DNA of 64,000 nt from Alcanivorax nanhaiticus (GTDB taxonomy: Bacteria; Pseudomonadota; Gammaproteobacteria; Pseudomonadales; Alcanivoracaceae), in NCBI RefSeq assembly GCF_000756665.1, contig NZ_ARXV01000003.1:124001-188000 (forward strand), written 5' to 3'. Below, one piece after another: positions 1 through 8,483 of this stretch (positions are counted from its first letter, which is position 1; each line of letters opens with the position of its first letter). The notes under the pieces are model-generated. The model was not told where the DNA came from. It searched no databases and saw only the letters and a program-made list of their open reading frames with translations. Both the position numbers and the translations under genes were made by a program.

Positions 1-816
1 CATTACACCCGCGAAGCCGGTGTGCGTGGTCTCGAGCGTGAAATCAGCAAGATCTGCCGCAAGGTGGTGAAAGAAAATTTGCTGGCTGGCACCACGGATA
101 CCATCAAGCTGACTGAAGAGCAGGTTGAGCACTACCTTGGTGTGCGTAAATTCAGCTTCGGTCGTGCGGAAGATAAAGATCAGGTCGGTCAGGTGACTGG
201 CCTGGCCTGGACGTCCGTCGGCGGGGAGTTGCTGACGATTGAAAGTGTTTCCACTCCCGGCAAGGGGCGGGTAATCTCTACCGGCTCTCTGGGTGATGTG
301 ATGCAGGAATCCATCCAGGCCGCGTGGACAGTGGTGAAAAGCCGGGCGGGAAGCCTTGGCATACGCCGCCGTTCATTGGAGCGAAATGATCTACACATGC
401 ATGTGCCGGAAGGCGCAACACCAAAAGATGGCCCCAGTGCGGGTATTGGTATGTGTACGGCAATGGTGTCAGTGCTGACGGGGATCCCGGTCCGTGCTGA
501 CGTGGCCATGACTGGCGAAATTACCCTTCGCGGTCAGGTGCTACCGATTGGTGGCCTAAAGGAAAAGCTGCTTGCAGCCCACCGTGGTGGGATCAAGACG
601 GTGCTTATTCCAGAAGAAAATGAACGGGACCTCAAAGAGATTCCGGACAATATCAAGGCATCTTTGGAGATCAAGCCGGTAAAATGGATTGACCAGGTGC
701 TTGATGTAGCGTTGACTCATCAACCCAGCCCGCTGTCACAAGCGGAACAGGATGAAGACTTGGCGCTGTCAGAAGAGAAAAACCAGGAAGGTAATAAACG
801 ACCCAGTACACACTGA
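1..816 (+). CDS. lon: Lon protease, C-terminal part (cut by window edge)
   Basis: This is the C-terminal end of the ATP-dependent serine protease Lon, which degrades misfolded and regulatory proteins in the cytoplasm. The reading frame is open from base 1, so the gene starts outside the window and its N-domain and most of the AAA+ domain are not seen. What remains is the end of the ATPase module and the protease domain. The catalytic serine lies in PKDGPSAG (codon 436-438) and the catalytic lysine in GGLKEK (codon 565-567), the spacing expected for the Ser-Lys dyad. The tail after the protease domain is a polar, acidic extension of about 30 residues. Downstream are hupB and ppiD, the usual gammaproteobacterial order. 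A second, complete and divergent Lon lies at 32746-35115. Confidence 0.95.
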   Translation, partial: HYTREAGVRGLEREISKICRKVVKENLLAGTTDTIKLTEEQVEHYLGVRKFSFGRAEDKDQVGQVTGLAWTSVGGELLTIESVSTPGKGRVISTGSLGDVMQESIQAAWTVVKSRAGSLGIRRRSLERNDLHMHVPEGATPKDGPSAGIGMCTAMVSVLTGIPVRADVAMTGEITLRGQVLPIGGLKEKLLAAHRGGIKTVLIPEENERDLKEIPDNIKASLEIKPVKWIDQVLDVALTHQPSPLSQAEQDEDLALSEEKNQEGNKRPSTH

Positions 817-902
817 CAGATCATATTTAAAGTAATTTAACGTATTGATCTGTTTGGTTTTTCAACTTTTTAAAACTTGGGTGAGATTGCATTTTTCCTT
901 CC

Positions 903-931
903 TTGACGGCCCCTATACCCATTGGTATAAA
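903..931 (+). promoter_or_regulatory. Candidate sigma-70 promoter of hupB
   Basis: TTGACG at 903-908 and TATAAA at 926-931 are separated by 17 bases, close to the ideal sigma-70 arrangement. They lie about 70 bases before the hupB start, in a gap that follows the lon stop codon. The promoter would allow hupB to be expressed independently of lon, as is usual for HU genes. Confidence 0.7.
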
Positions 932-1000
932 GTCGGCTTCGCTTAGGAGAGTGCATCCGCCTCGACCATAAAACCGGGAAAAAACAGAAAGGGGAACTTT

Positions 1001-1273
1001 GTGAATAAGTCAGAGTTGATTGATGCGATTGCCGCTAGCGCGGACATTTCCAAAGCTGACGCTGGTCGTGCTTTGGACGCTACTTTGGAAGCGGTAACTG
1101 GCGCCCTGAAAAACGGCGACAGCGTTTCTCTGGTTGGCTTCGGTACTTTCGCTGTGAAAGAGCGTGCTGCTCGTGAAGGTCGTAACCCGCAGACTGGCCA
1201 GACCATCCAGATCAAAGCTGCCAAGGTACCGGGCTTCAAGGCCGGCAAGGCGCTGAAAGACGCGGTGAACTAA
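1001..1273 (+). CDS. hupB: DNA-binding protein HU-beta
   Basis: A 90-residue HU/IHF-family nucleoid protein. It bends and compacts DNA without strong sequence preference and acts as a dimer. The whole protein matches the HU fold: N-terminal helices beginning [11 protein letters not shown], then VSLVGFGTF, and the DNA-binding arm with GRNPQTGQ and the conserved proline, ending in [11 protein letters not shown]. The length is exactly typical. The start codon is GTG at 1001, chosen because the family begins MNKSEL and an AAGGGG-type ribosome site lies just upstream. The gene sits between lon and tRNA-Asp/ppiD, as in Pseudomonas and Escherichia, and has its own good promoter. The assignment to the beta subunit rests on this context. 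Confidence 0.97.
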   Translation: MNKSELIDAIAASADISKADAGRALDATLEAVTGALKNGDSVSLVGFGTFAVKERAAREGRNPQTGQTIQIKAAKVPGFKAGKALKDAVN

Positions 1274-1283
1274 ACTGTTTGCA

Positions 1284-1360
1284 GGAGCGGTAGTTCAGCT
1301 GGTTAGAATACCGGCCTGTCACGCCGGGGGTCGCGGGTTCGAGTCCCGTCCGCTCCGCCA
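1284..1360 (+). tRNA. tRNA-Asp (GTC)
   Basis: This 77-base cloverleaf has acceptor arm GGAGCGG pairing with CCGCTCC and an encoded CCA end. The anticodon stem CCGGC/GCCGG encloses loop CTGTCAC with anticodon GTC, and the T arm contains GGTTCGAGTCC. It lies 10 bases after the hupB stop and is followed directly by a terminator, so it may be co-transcribed with hupB. Confidence 0.97.
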
Positions 1361-1367
1361 GTTTGAG

Positions 1368-1398
1368 AAAGCGCAGCCGTTCGCGGTTGCGCTTTTTT
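1368..1398 (+). terminator. Intrinsic terminator after hupB/tRNA-Asp
   Basis: The stem AAGCGCAGCCG / CGGTTGCGCTT with a short loop is followed by a run of T. It begins eight bases after the tRNA end and would terminate the hupB-tRNA transcript. Confidence 0.85.
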
Positions 1399-1478
1399 CC
1401 GTTTAAGGGAACGGTTGCTACAGCACCAAGTCCCAATAACAATATTGATTCTCGAAAGTATCCTTACGGAGTTGTTTC

Positions 1479-3413
1479 ATGCAGGAGTTCAGACGTTTTG
1501 TCCGCGGTCCCGTGGGCAAGGTCCTGCTTGCCCTGATCATCCTTCCCTTCGTGATTTCCGGTTTTTACGGCTATTTCGTTGGCGGTGGCGGCGGCGATAC
1601 GGTGGCAGAGGTGGAAGGCACCAGCATTACCCGTAATCAGGTAAATCAACGGGTTGAGCGTGTCCGTGACATGCTGCGCCAGCAAAGCCCCAACATTAAC
1701 CCGGCCATGCTTGATTCCTTTGTGCGCCCTGAAATGGTGCTGGATGGCCTGGTAGACGAACAATTGATCCTCAGTGCCGCTGAAAAGGCTGGCCTGGTCT
1801 ATAGCGAAGAGCAGGTTGGTCGAGAGATAACCGGTGTTGAGCTATTCCAGGAAAACGGCAATTTCTCCCGTGACCGTTTTGAGCGTGAACTGCGCATGCG
1901 CGGCATGAGCCCGCAGGGTTATATCCGGGGCATGCGTCAGGACATGGTCAAGGAGCAGTTTCGGGCTGGCTTCATGGCAACGGATTTTGCGCTGCCTGCG
2001 GAGCTTAACGAACAGCGTCGACTCGGTGAGCAGGTGCGCGACATCCGTTATGTCCAGCTGGATCTGAATGCATTGCGCCAGACCTTTACGGTTTCTGACG
2101 AAGAGGTGCAGGCTTATTACGCTGACAATCAGGACGAGTTCATGCGCCCTGAAGAGTTTCGCATTGCCTATGTGGTCCTGAGCCCCAGTGACTATGCCGA
2201 CAAGGTCACCGTCACCGACGAGGACGTTGCTGCCGAATATGAGGTTCGCAAGGCGATCATGGAGGATTCGGCAGGCAATACGGCACGTCACGTTGCTCAC
2301 ATCATGATTGCGGTTGACGGTGATCGTGATCTTGAAGAAGCCCAGCAGCGTGCCGCTGAAGCGGCTGCAGCGATTGAGGGCGGTATGAGCTTTGCCGATG
2401 CCGCAGCCAAGTACTCCGATGATCCTGGCTCTGCGGATGCGGGCGGTGACCTTGGCGTAGTGTCCAAAGGTGCGTTGCCGGAGGAAATGGATGAGGCGAT
2501 CGCAGACCTGCAGCCCGATGTGGTGTCAGCGCCGGTGATTACTGACTCCGGAGTTCACCTGATCAAGGTGACTGACGTAGCGGAAAAACGTGAAATGGCC
2601 CCGTTGTCGCAGCTGGCAAGTCAGATTCGTTCTGATTTGGAACAGGCACGAGCAGAAGCGCTCCTGGCGGAAGATGTAGCGGCACTGGAAGATTCCCTTT
2701 ACGAGCATGGCGATCTGCAAACGCCGGCAGAAGAGGTGAACGCTGAGGTGCAAACGACGGATTGGGTGCAACTGTCTTCCTTGCCCGCGCCGTTGGCAAA
2801 TCCGCAGGTATTGCAGGCATTGAGCACCGAAGAAGTTCGGCGTGAGGGCCACAATAGTGAGCTGATCGAGGGCGGCCAGGGGCAATATCTGGCGGTGCGG
2901 ATTGCTGAAGAAAAGCCTGCCGAGCCCATGCCACTTGAAGAAGTGACTTTTGCCATTCGTGAGCGTCTGAAAGGCGACATGGCTGCTGACAAGGTGCAAA
3001 CCCTGTTCCAGCAGGCTGAAGCCAGCATTGCGGAAGGCAGTGATCTGGATGCGGTTGCTGCACTGTTCGAAGCCGAGGTGGAAGAACAGGGTGGCTTGCA
3101 ACGTGGTGGTGCGGAGCCTTCCATGGAGGTGGTAAATGGCGCTTTTGCACAGCCTCGTCCGGCTGATGGTGGAACTGGTGAAGTTATCCTCACCCGTACC
3201 GGTAACGGTTCACTGGTCGCGTATCAGATCACCCGTGTAGAGGATGGTAATGCGGAGCCACTTAGTGAAGCGCAACAGACCGTTGCCCTGCGTGAGCTTG
3301 GTAATGTGGAAGGTCAGCGTAACTTCCGGCAGGTGGTTGCCATGCTGAGGGAAGAGGGGGATGTTGAGCTTTTCCCATCCCGTCTGAGCCCAAACGCAGG
3401 TGATGCCCAGTAA
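1479..3413 (+). CDS. ppiD: Peptidyl-prolyl isomerase/periplasmic chaperone PpiD
   Basis: A 644-residue inner-membrane-anchored chaperone that helps newly exported proteins leave the Sec translocon. After a short cytoplasmic start there is one membrane segment at about residues 14-32, then a SurA-type N-terminal chaperone domain. A parvulin-like PPIC domain spans roughly 268-365 (ARHVAHIMIAV through GVHLIKVTDV), and a helical C-terminal domain follows. Length and architecture match PpiD of Pseudomonas and E. coli (about 620 residues). The ATG at 1479 has a GGAG ribosome site nearby. The gene lies downstream of hupB and tRNA-Asp and is closed by its own terminator. In E. coli the parvulin domain has little isomerase activity, so the chaperone role is the safer statement. 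Confidence 0.95.
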   Translation: MQEFRRFVRGPVGKVLLALIILPFVISGFYGYFVGGGGGDTVAEVEGTSITRNQVNQRVERVRDMLRQQSPNINPAMLDSFVRPEMVLDGLVDEQLILSAAEKAGLVYSEEQVGREITGVELFQENGNFSRDRFERELRMRGMSPQGYIRGMRQDMVKEQFRAGFMATDFALPAELNEQRRLGEQVRDIRYVQLDLNALRQTFTVSDEEVQAYYADNQDEFMRPEEFRIAYVVLSPSDYADKVTVTDEDVAAEYEVRKAIMEDSAGNTARHVAHIMIAVDGDRDLEEAQQRAAEAAAAIEGGMSFADAAAKYSDDPGSADAGGDLGVVSKGALPEEMDEAIADLQPDVVSAPVITDSGVHLIKVTDVAEKREMAPLSQLASQIRSDLEQARAEALLAEDVAALEDSLYEHGDLQTPAEEVNAEVQTTDWVQLSSLPAPLANPQVLQALSTEEVRREGHNSELIEGGQGQYLAVRIAEEKPAEPMPLEEVTFAIRERLKGDMAADKVQTLFQQAEASIAEGSDLDAVAALFEAEVEEQGGLQRGGAEPSMEVVNGAFAQPRPADGGTGEVILTRTGNGSLVAYQITRVEDGNAEPLSEAQQTVALRELGNVEGQRNFRQVVAMLREEGDVELFPSRLSPNAGDAQ

Positions 3414-3440
3414 GTTTGGCGAGCTTGTCAGCTTGAAAGA

Positions 3441-3469
3441 AAAGCCCACGAAAAGGTGGGCTTTTTTTT
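3441..3469 (+). terminator. Intrinsic terminator of ppiD
   Basis: The stem AAAGCCCAC / GTGGGCTTT with loop GAAAAG is followed by eight T residues. It starts 28 bases after the ppiD stop. Confidence 0.9.
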
Positions 3470-3562
3470 GTTCGCAGATTAGCGGGAGTGAGAGGGTGGG
3501 ATAAGCACAGGACGCAGAACCCTGCCTAAAGGTCGCTAAAGGCCAAGGGCCATGATTCAACT

Positions 3563-3630
3563 GTGGGAGCGACGGTTCAGTCGCGATGCCCCCGGCATCG
3601 GCCTTTTCGCGGTCGAACGCCCGCTCCCAC
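3563..3630. repeat. REP-like palindrome pair (copy 1)
   Basis: Two inverted 24-base units, 3563-3586 (beginning GTGGGAGCGACG) and 3607-3630 (ending CGCCCGCTCCCAC), face each other across a 20-base spacer. Each begins or ends with the same GTGGGAGC / GCTCCCAC motif. The same 24-base unit recurs at 24315-24382, 43552-43575 and 49262-49285, always between genes. This is the layout of bacterial REP/BIME elements. The rest of the 3414-3842 gap holds only the ppiD and fabI terminators. Confidence 0.75.
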
Positions 3631-3753
3631 AGGAGACGAAACCGCAAGAGGTCCCGGATGGCACAGCAAACGCTGGCTCTCACAGGGGATACGGTTGGTT
3701 TGGCGTCAGCGTCCGAAGTCTGGCAAACCTGCATTCCCGCTAACCTGCGATGA

Positions 3754-3803
3754 GCCAAAACAATAAGCCCGCGCAGTTTCTGCGGCGGGCTTATTGTTTT
3801 GGC
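3754..3803 (-). terminator. Terminator of fabI (bidirectional hairpin)
   Basis: A long hairpin with an 18-pair outer stem (CCAAAACAATAAGCCCGC and its complement, 3755-3772 and 3785-3802) and a small loop around TTTC. It lies 40 bases beyond the fabI stop. It is AT-rich at both outer flanks, so it can end transcription from either side. Confidence 0.8.
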
Positions 3804-3842
3804 CTGGGTGGGGCGCTTGACCCGCTGGCCCTGGTGCTACTG

Positions 3843-4643
3843 TTACTCAGCTTCCAGCTCAAACGGCATGGAAACCGTGCTGGCACCTGCATCCACGTAG
3901 GTGATCTCGCCGGTGATACCGGAGGCCAGATCCGAGCACAGAAAGGCTGCGGTATTGCCTACTTCTTCAATGGTCACGTTACGACGCAGCGGTGCCTTGG
4001 CTGCGTTGTAGTCCAGCATGGAGCGGAATTTCTTGATGCCGGAAGCAGCGAGGGTGCGAATCGGACCGGCGGAGATGCCGTTCACGCGGATACCCTCCGG
4101 TCCCATGCTGGCAGCCAGGTAACGAACAGAAGCCTCCAGGCTGGCCTTGGCAAGCCCCATCACGTTGTAGTTCGGCACGGACTGGCGAGCAGCATGGTAG
4201 CTCAAGGTCAGCAGGGCGGCGTTACGACCTTTCATCATCTCGTGACCCGCCTGTGCCAACGCCACAAAGCTGTAGCTGGAGATATCGTGGGCGATCTTGA
4301 AGCCCTCACGGGTAGCCACGTCCACGAAGTTGCCGTCAAGCTCGTGGGCAGGAGCAAAGCCAACCGCATGAATGATGCCGTCCAGGCCATCCCATTTCTG
4401 GCTCAGGCCGGCGAAAACGGCTTTGATCTCGTCATCATTGGTCACATCACAGGGGAAGCAGAACTCCGCGCTGCTGCCATAACGATCTGCCGCTTTTTCT
4501 ACCCGGCTTTTCAGCTTGTCGTTCTGGTAGGTGAAGGCCAGTTCGGCGCCTTCGCGGTGCATGGCTTCGGCGATGCCTGTCGCGATGGAGCGGTCGCTGG
4601 CAATGCCAACGATCAGATAGCGTTTACCTGCAAGAAATCCCAT
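3843..4643 (-). CDS. fabI: Enoyl-[acyl-carrier-protein] reductase (NADH)
   Basis: A 266-residue short-chain dehydrogenase that carries out the last step of each fatty-acid elongation round, reducing enoyl-ACP with NADH. It is the target of triclosan and isoniazid-type inhibitors. The glycine-rich nucleotide motif GIASDRSIA is near residue 13. The catalytic set is Tyr149, Tyr159 and Lys166 ([19 protein letters not shown]), which line up with E. coli Tyr146, Tyr156 and Lys163. Length is typical for FabI. The ATG is preceded by GAGGGAC. It is transcribed alone on the minus strand, convergent with ppiD, and has its own terminator. The neighbouring order ppiD-fabI-ABC transporter is as in P. aeruginosa. 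Confidence 0.97.
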   Translation of the reverse strand: MGFLAGKRYLIVGIASDRSIATGIAEAMHREGAELAFTYQNDKLKSRVEKAADRYGSSAEFCFPCDVTNDDEIKAVFAGLSQKWDGLDGIIHAVGFAPAHELDGNFVDVATREGFKIAHDISSYSFVALAQAGHEMMKGRNAALLTLSYHAARQSVPNYNVMGLAKASLEASVRYLAASMGPEGIRVNGISAGPIRTLAASGIKKFRSMLDYNAAKAPLRRNVTIEEVGNTAAFLCSDLASGITGEITYVDAGASTVSMPFELEAE

Positions 4644-4783
4644 GATTGTCCCTCGAATCGTGTAATGGTTTCCCGGTGTATCTGGTCAGGGGCCGTTTGC
4701 GGCCAAGTATAGGCAATTTCTCGGTTCCTGACGTGATCCTGTGCAAACTCAAATGCAACGGTGTGTTTCCTCGCCCGACATGA

Positions 4784-6358
4784 TCAGGCAAGGGCCGCAG
4801 CAATCAGTTTCTGTGTGTAGGCTTGCTCTGGTGAGCCGAAGATAGAGTCCACACTGCCTTGCTCCACCACTTTCCCATCTTTCATGACCATGACCCGGTG
4901 GCAAATGGCACGGATCACCTTGAGATCGTGGCTAATGAACAGGTAACTAAGGCCATGCCGTTCCTGAAGTGCTTTCAGCAACTCCAGAATCTGGTATTGA
5001 ACGCTGCGATCCAGGGCGGATGTCGGTTCGTCAAGGATCAGTAAGTCAGGCTGAAGGATCAATGCCCTTGCGATAGCAATGCGCTGGCGCTGGCCCCCCG
5101 AGAATTCGTGGGGGTAGCGATAGCGGGTTTCTGCTGATAATCCGACTTCTTCAAGCAGCGCCGCTGCACGACTTTCCCGCTCGGTACGGGCTAGGGAAGG
5201 CTCATGCACAGCCAGGCCTTCCGCAATGATTTGGCCAACGGTCATACGCGGGTTCAGGCTCCCAAAAGGGTCCTGGAAGACTACCTGCATGCGCCGTCGC
5301 CAAGGGCGCAATGCACCTTGGCTGAGGTTGTCCAGCTGCTCACCGTCAAGTGAGATACTGCCTTTACTGCCAATCAGGCGCAGCAGGGCCAGTGCCAATG
5401 TGGATTTCCCGGAGCCAGATTCACCCACAATCCCCAGTGTTTCTCCCTTGTGGAGAGAAAGGCTGATTCTATCGACCGCTCGAAACAGCGGAGGGGCTTC
5501 AAAAAGACGTGTACGTTTGCCCTTGAAAGCGACTTCAATGTTGTCGGCCTGCAGCAGCACCGGGCTATCTGTCGCCAGGGGAGGCATTCTGCCGCTGGGT
5601 TCGGAGTCCAGCAGGTGTCGTGTGTAGTCTTCCTGCGGATTGGCCAGAACATGCTCAGTGGCACCGGCTTCAACTCGTTTTCCTTGATGCATGACGATGA
5701 TGTCGTCAGCAAAACGACTGACCACGCCCAGGTCATGGCTTATGAGCAGGATCGACAGGCCCAGATCGCTTTGCAGGCGCTTGATCAGCGTGAGGATGGT
5801 TTCCTGCACGGTGACATCCAGCGCGGTGGTGGGTTCGTCAGCAATCAGAATTTGCGGATCATTGGCCAATGCCATGGCAATCATGACCCGCTGCCGTTGG
5901 CCACCGCTGAGCTGATGAGGATAGCGTTGCAGCATATCTGCGGTATCCGGTAGTTCCACCTGCCGCAGTAACGCTTTGCAGCGTTCTCTTGCCCGGGTCT
6001 GACTCATACCCTGATGAATGAACAGACCTTCGGTGATCTGCTTTTCCACGTTATGCAGTGGGTTCAGGGCGGTGAGTGGCTCCTGGAAAATCATGCCGAT
6101 GCGACCGCCACGCAGGCCCCGCTTCTGCTGCTCGTTAAGGTTGAGAAGGTTTTCGCCGTCCAGGGTCATGCTGCTCGCAGACCATTGTGCCGCATCAGGC
6201 AATAAATCCAGAAAGGACAAGGCGGTCAGTGATTTTCCTGAGCCGGATTCGCCTACCAGGGCCAGCATACGCCCGGGCTCCAGATCCAGATCCATGTTGT
6301 CGACGGCAGCCTGACCAGCAAAACGAATGGTCAACCCGCGAACACTGAGCAGACTCAT
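4784..6358 (-). CDS. yejF: Peptide ABC transporter ATPase, double domain (YejF/NppD type)
   Basis: A 524-residue ATPase with two complete nucleotide-binding domains in one chain, energising a peptide importer. Each half shows Walker A GESGSGKS, a signature (LSGGQRQR in the first half, FSGGQRQR in the second) and Walker B (LIADEPTTAL, LILDEPTSAL). The fused arrangement is characteristic of YejF rather than separate OppD and OppF. The start ATG overlaps the yejE stop in an ATGA junction, showing translational coupling. It is the last gene of the run yejA1-yejA2-yejB-yejE-yejF. From family knowledge, E. coli YejABEF takes up microcin C, and the P. aeruginosa NppA1A2BCD homologue takes up uridyl-peptide antibiotics. 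Natural substrates here are probably peptides. Confidence 0.93.
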   Translation of the reverse strand: MSLLSVRGLTIRFAGQAAVDNMDLDLEPGRMLALVGESGSGKSLTALSFLDLLPDAAQWSASSMTLDGENLLNLNEQQKRGLRGGRIGMIFQEPLTALNPLHNVEKQITEGLFIHQGMSQTRARERCKALLRQVELPDTADMLQRYPHQLSGGQRQRVMIAMALANDPQILIADEPTTALDVTVQETILTLIKRLQSDLGLSILLISHDLGVVSRFADDIIVMHQGKRVEAGATEHVLANPQEDYTRHLLDSEPSGRMPPLATDSPVLLQADNIEVAFKGKRTRLFEAPPLFRAVDRISLSLHKGETLGIVGESGSGKSTLALALLRLIGSKGSISLDGEQLDNLSQGALRPWRRRMQVVFQDPFGSLNPRMTVGQIIAEGLAVHEPSLARTERESRAAALLEEVGLSAETRYRYPHEFSGGQRQRIAIARALILQPDLLILDEPTSALDRSVQYQILELLKALQERHGLSYLFISHDLKVIRAICHRVMVMKDGKVVEQGSVDSIFGSPEQAYTQKLIAAALA

Positions 6359-7407
6359 TGCAGGAACTTCCTTGTGTCGAAGGCATCACGGATGGCTTCA
6401 CCAATATAGACCAGCAGCGTCAACATGATGGTCAGGGTGGCGAACACGCTGATACCGATCCAGGGAGCATGAAGATTGGCTTTACCCTGGCCGACAAGGC
6501 GGCCCAGGGACGGCGCATCTGGCGGGAGCCCGAAGCCGATGAAATCAAGAGAGGTGAGGGTCACCACAGAACCGTTAAGAATGAACGGCAGAAACGTAAG
6601 TGTTGCGACCATAGCGTTGGGGAGCATATGGCGGAACATGATTACTGGTGAACGTACCCCCATTGCTTTGGCTGAACGAACATAGTCCATATTGCGGCAG
6701 CGCAGGAATTCTGCGCGCACAAGATCGACAAGCGCCATCCAGGAAAACAGCAACATGATCACCAGCAGGGTCCAGAAACTGGGCACTATAAAGCTGGAAA
6801 TGATAATAATCAGGTAGAGTTGCGGCATGCTAGACCAGATCTCGATAAAACGCTGTCCGAAAAGATCCAGTTTGCCGCCGTAATAACCCTGAACGGCACC
6901 GACCATGATGCCAACAATGCTTGATAGCAAAGTTAAAATTAGTCCAAATAACACTGAGATACGAAAACCGTAGAGAAGGCCGGCGAGGATGTCACGACCC
7001 TGGTCGTCGGTCCCCAGCCAGTTTTCCGCCGAAGGCGGGGCAGGGGAAGGGACATCTAGATCATAATTGATGGTGTTATGACTGAAGCGAATGGGCGGCC
7101 AGACCATCCAACCTTTTTCATTGATCAAATCAGCAACCACTGGGTCCCGGTAGTTAGCTTCAGACTCGAAGAAACCGCCAAAGGCAGTTTCTGGATAAGT
7201 ATTAAGCACCGGCACAAAAAAATCGCCATCATAGCTGACAAGCAGTGGTTTTTCGTTGGCTACAAGTTCTGCACCGAGGCTGATGGTAAACAGAACCAGG
7301 AAAATCCAAAGGGACCAGTAACCGCGACGGTTGCTACGGAATGCTCGCCACTGTCTGGCCCACACAGGGTTGTTCCTGAATTGCTCAGGAAGGAGGGAGA
7401 ATCTCAT
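6355..7407 (-). CDS. yejE: Peptide ABC transporter permease (YejE/NppC type)
   Basis: A 350-residue inner-membrane permease of the binding-protein-dependent transport family. The N-terminus carries the extra segment typical of the DppC/OppC side, with a first membrane helix near residues 35-55. The middle contains the family phrase NWLGTDDQGRDILAGLLYG. The EAA-type loop that contacts the ATPase is around YVRSAKAMGVRSPVIMFRHM. Its ATG overlaps the stop of yejB by one base, and its stop overlaps the start of yejF. It pairs with YejB to form the channel. The long periplasmic loop between the first and second membrane segments is usual for YejE. Confidence 0.93.
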   Translation of the reverse strand: MRFSLLPEQFRNNPVWARQWRAFRSNRRGYWSLWIFLVLFTISLGAELVANEKPLLVSYDGDFFVPVLNTYPETAFGGFFESEANYRDPVVADLINEKGWMVWPPIRFSHNTINYDLDVPSPAPPSAENWLGTDDQGRDILAGLLYGFRISVLFGLILTLLSSIVGIMVGAVQGYYGGKLDLFGQRFIEIWSSMPQLYLIIIISSFIVPSFWTLLVIMLLFSWMALVDLVRAEFLRCRNMDYVRSAKAMGVRSPVIMFRHMLPNAMVATLTFLPFILNGSVVTLTSLDFIGFGLPPDAPSLGRLVGQGKANLHAPWIGISVFATLTIMLTLLVYIGEAIRDAFDTRKFLQ

Positions 7408-8483
7408 CAGTGATCCCTCCGCTCGAAATCAATGCGGGGATCTACCAACATGTAGGTGAGGTCGCTGACCAACTTCATCACCAGGCCAATCAAGGTGAAG
7501 ATAAACAGGGTGCCAAAAACCACCGGGTAATCACGGCTGATCACGGCCTCGAAACCGAGCAGACCAATGCCATCAAGGGAGAAAATGTATTCAATCAGCA
7601 TCACACCGGTAAAGAACATACTAATAAAAGCAGCGGGGAAACCGGCAATGATGATAAGCATGGCATTACGGAAAACGTGACCATAGAGCACTTGTTTCTC
7701 AGTTAATCCCTTGGCGCGCGCTGTCTGTACATACTGTTTGCGGATTTCATCCATGAATGAGTTTTTAGTCAGCATCGTCAGGGCTGCAAAGTTGCCGGCT
7801 ACGATAGCGATGGTGGGCAGAGTAATATGCCATAGGTAATCGCCAATTTTGCCTAACATGCTCATCTCTTCAAAGTTGTCCGAAGTGAGTCCGCGTAGCG
7901 GAAACAACTCAAAATAAGAACCACCGGCAAACACGACAATCAGTAACAAGCCAAGCAGGAAGCTGGGGATGGCGAAACCGATAATGATAGCGGTACTGCT
8001 CCATACATCGAAGCGGCTACCATCCTGTACTGCTTTGCGAATGCCAAGAGGAATGGACACCAGATAGGCAATCATGGTGCTCCACAGCCCGAGGGAGATC
8101 GATACGGGAAGACGTTCAATGATCAGTTCTGTTACTGAACGGTCCCGATAGTAGGATTCACCGAAATTACCGGTGAAATAATTTTTCAGCATTAGCCAGA
8201 AACGCTCATGGGCAGGCTTGTCGAAGCCGTACATCTTCTTGATGCGCTCTACCAGTTCAGGAGGCATTCCTTTGGCACTTTGGTAATCCCCACCTGTCAT
8301 TGTGTCGGCGCTGCCGCCAGCAAAACTGCTTCCCGTTCCACCAGTGCCTATGCCTTGAAGTTCTGCCAGGGTTTTTTCAACAGGTCCCCCTGGCGCGGCT
8401 TGGATAATGGCAAAATTGAGCAGTAGAATGCCGAGCAGAGTGGGGATCACCAGCAACAGGCGTTTGCCGATATAAAGCTTCAT
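7407..8483 (-). CDS. yejB: Peptide ABC transporter permease (YejB/NppB type)
   Basis: A 358-residue permease, partner of YejE. It begins [19 protein letters not shown], which is the first membrane helix. I chose the ATG at 8483 over an upstream in-frame ATG at 8501 because it forms a four-base ATGA overlap with the stop of the preceding binding-protein gene and matches the family N-terminus. The EAA-like loop is near [19 protein letters not shown], and several further hydrophobic helices follow. A glycine/serine-rich insertion lies in the first periplasmic region (around residues 40-65), where YejB proteins are longer than DppB. It belongs to the five-gene importer operon. Confidence 0.93.
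   Translation of the reverse strand: MKLYIGKRLLLVIPTLLGILLLNFAIIQAAPGGPVEKTLAELQGIGTGGTGSSFAGGSADTMTGGDYQSAKGMPPELVERIKKMYGFDKPAHERFWLMLKNYFTGNFGESYYRDRSVTELIIERLPVSISLGLWSTMIAYLVSIPLGIRKAVQDGSRFDVWSSTAIIIGFAIPSFLLGLLLIVVFAGGSYFELFPLRGLTSDNFEEMSMLGKIGDYLWHITLPTIAIVAGNFAALTMLTKNSFMDEIRKQYVQTARAKGLTEKQVLYGHVFRNAMLIIIAGFPAAFISMFFTGVMLIEYIFSLDGIGLLGFEAVISRDYPVVFGTLFIFTLIGLVMKLVSDLTYMLVDPRIDFERRDH

Noticed and set aside
3750-4712. Open frame of 320 codons opposite fabI
   Set aside because: It begins within the fabI terminator and has no protein-family character.
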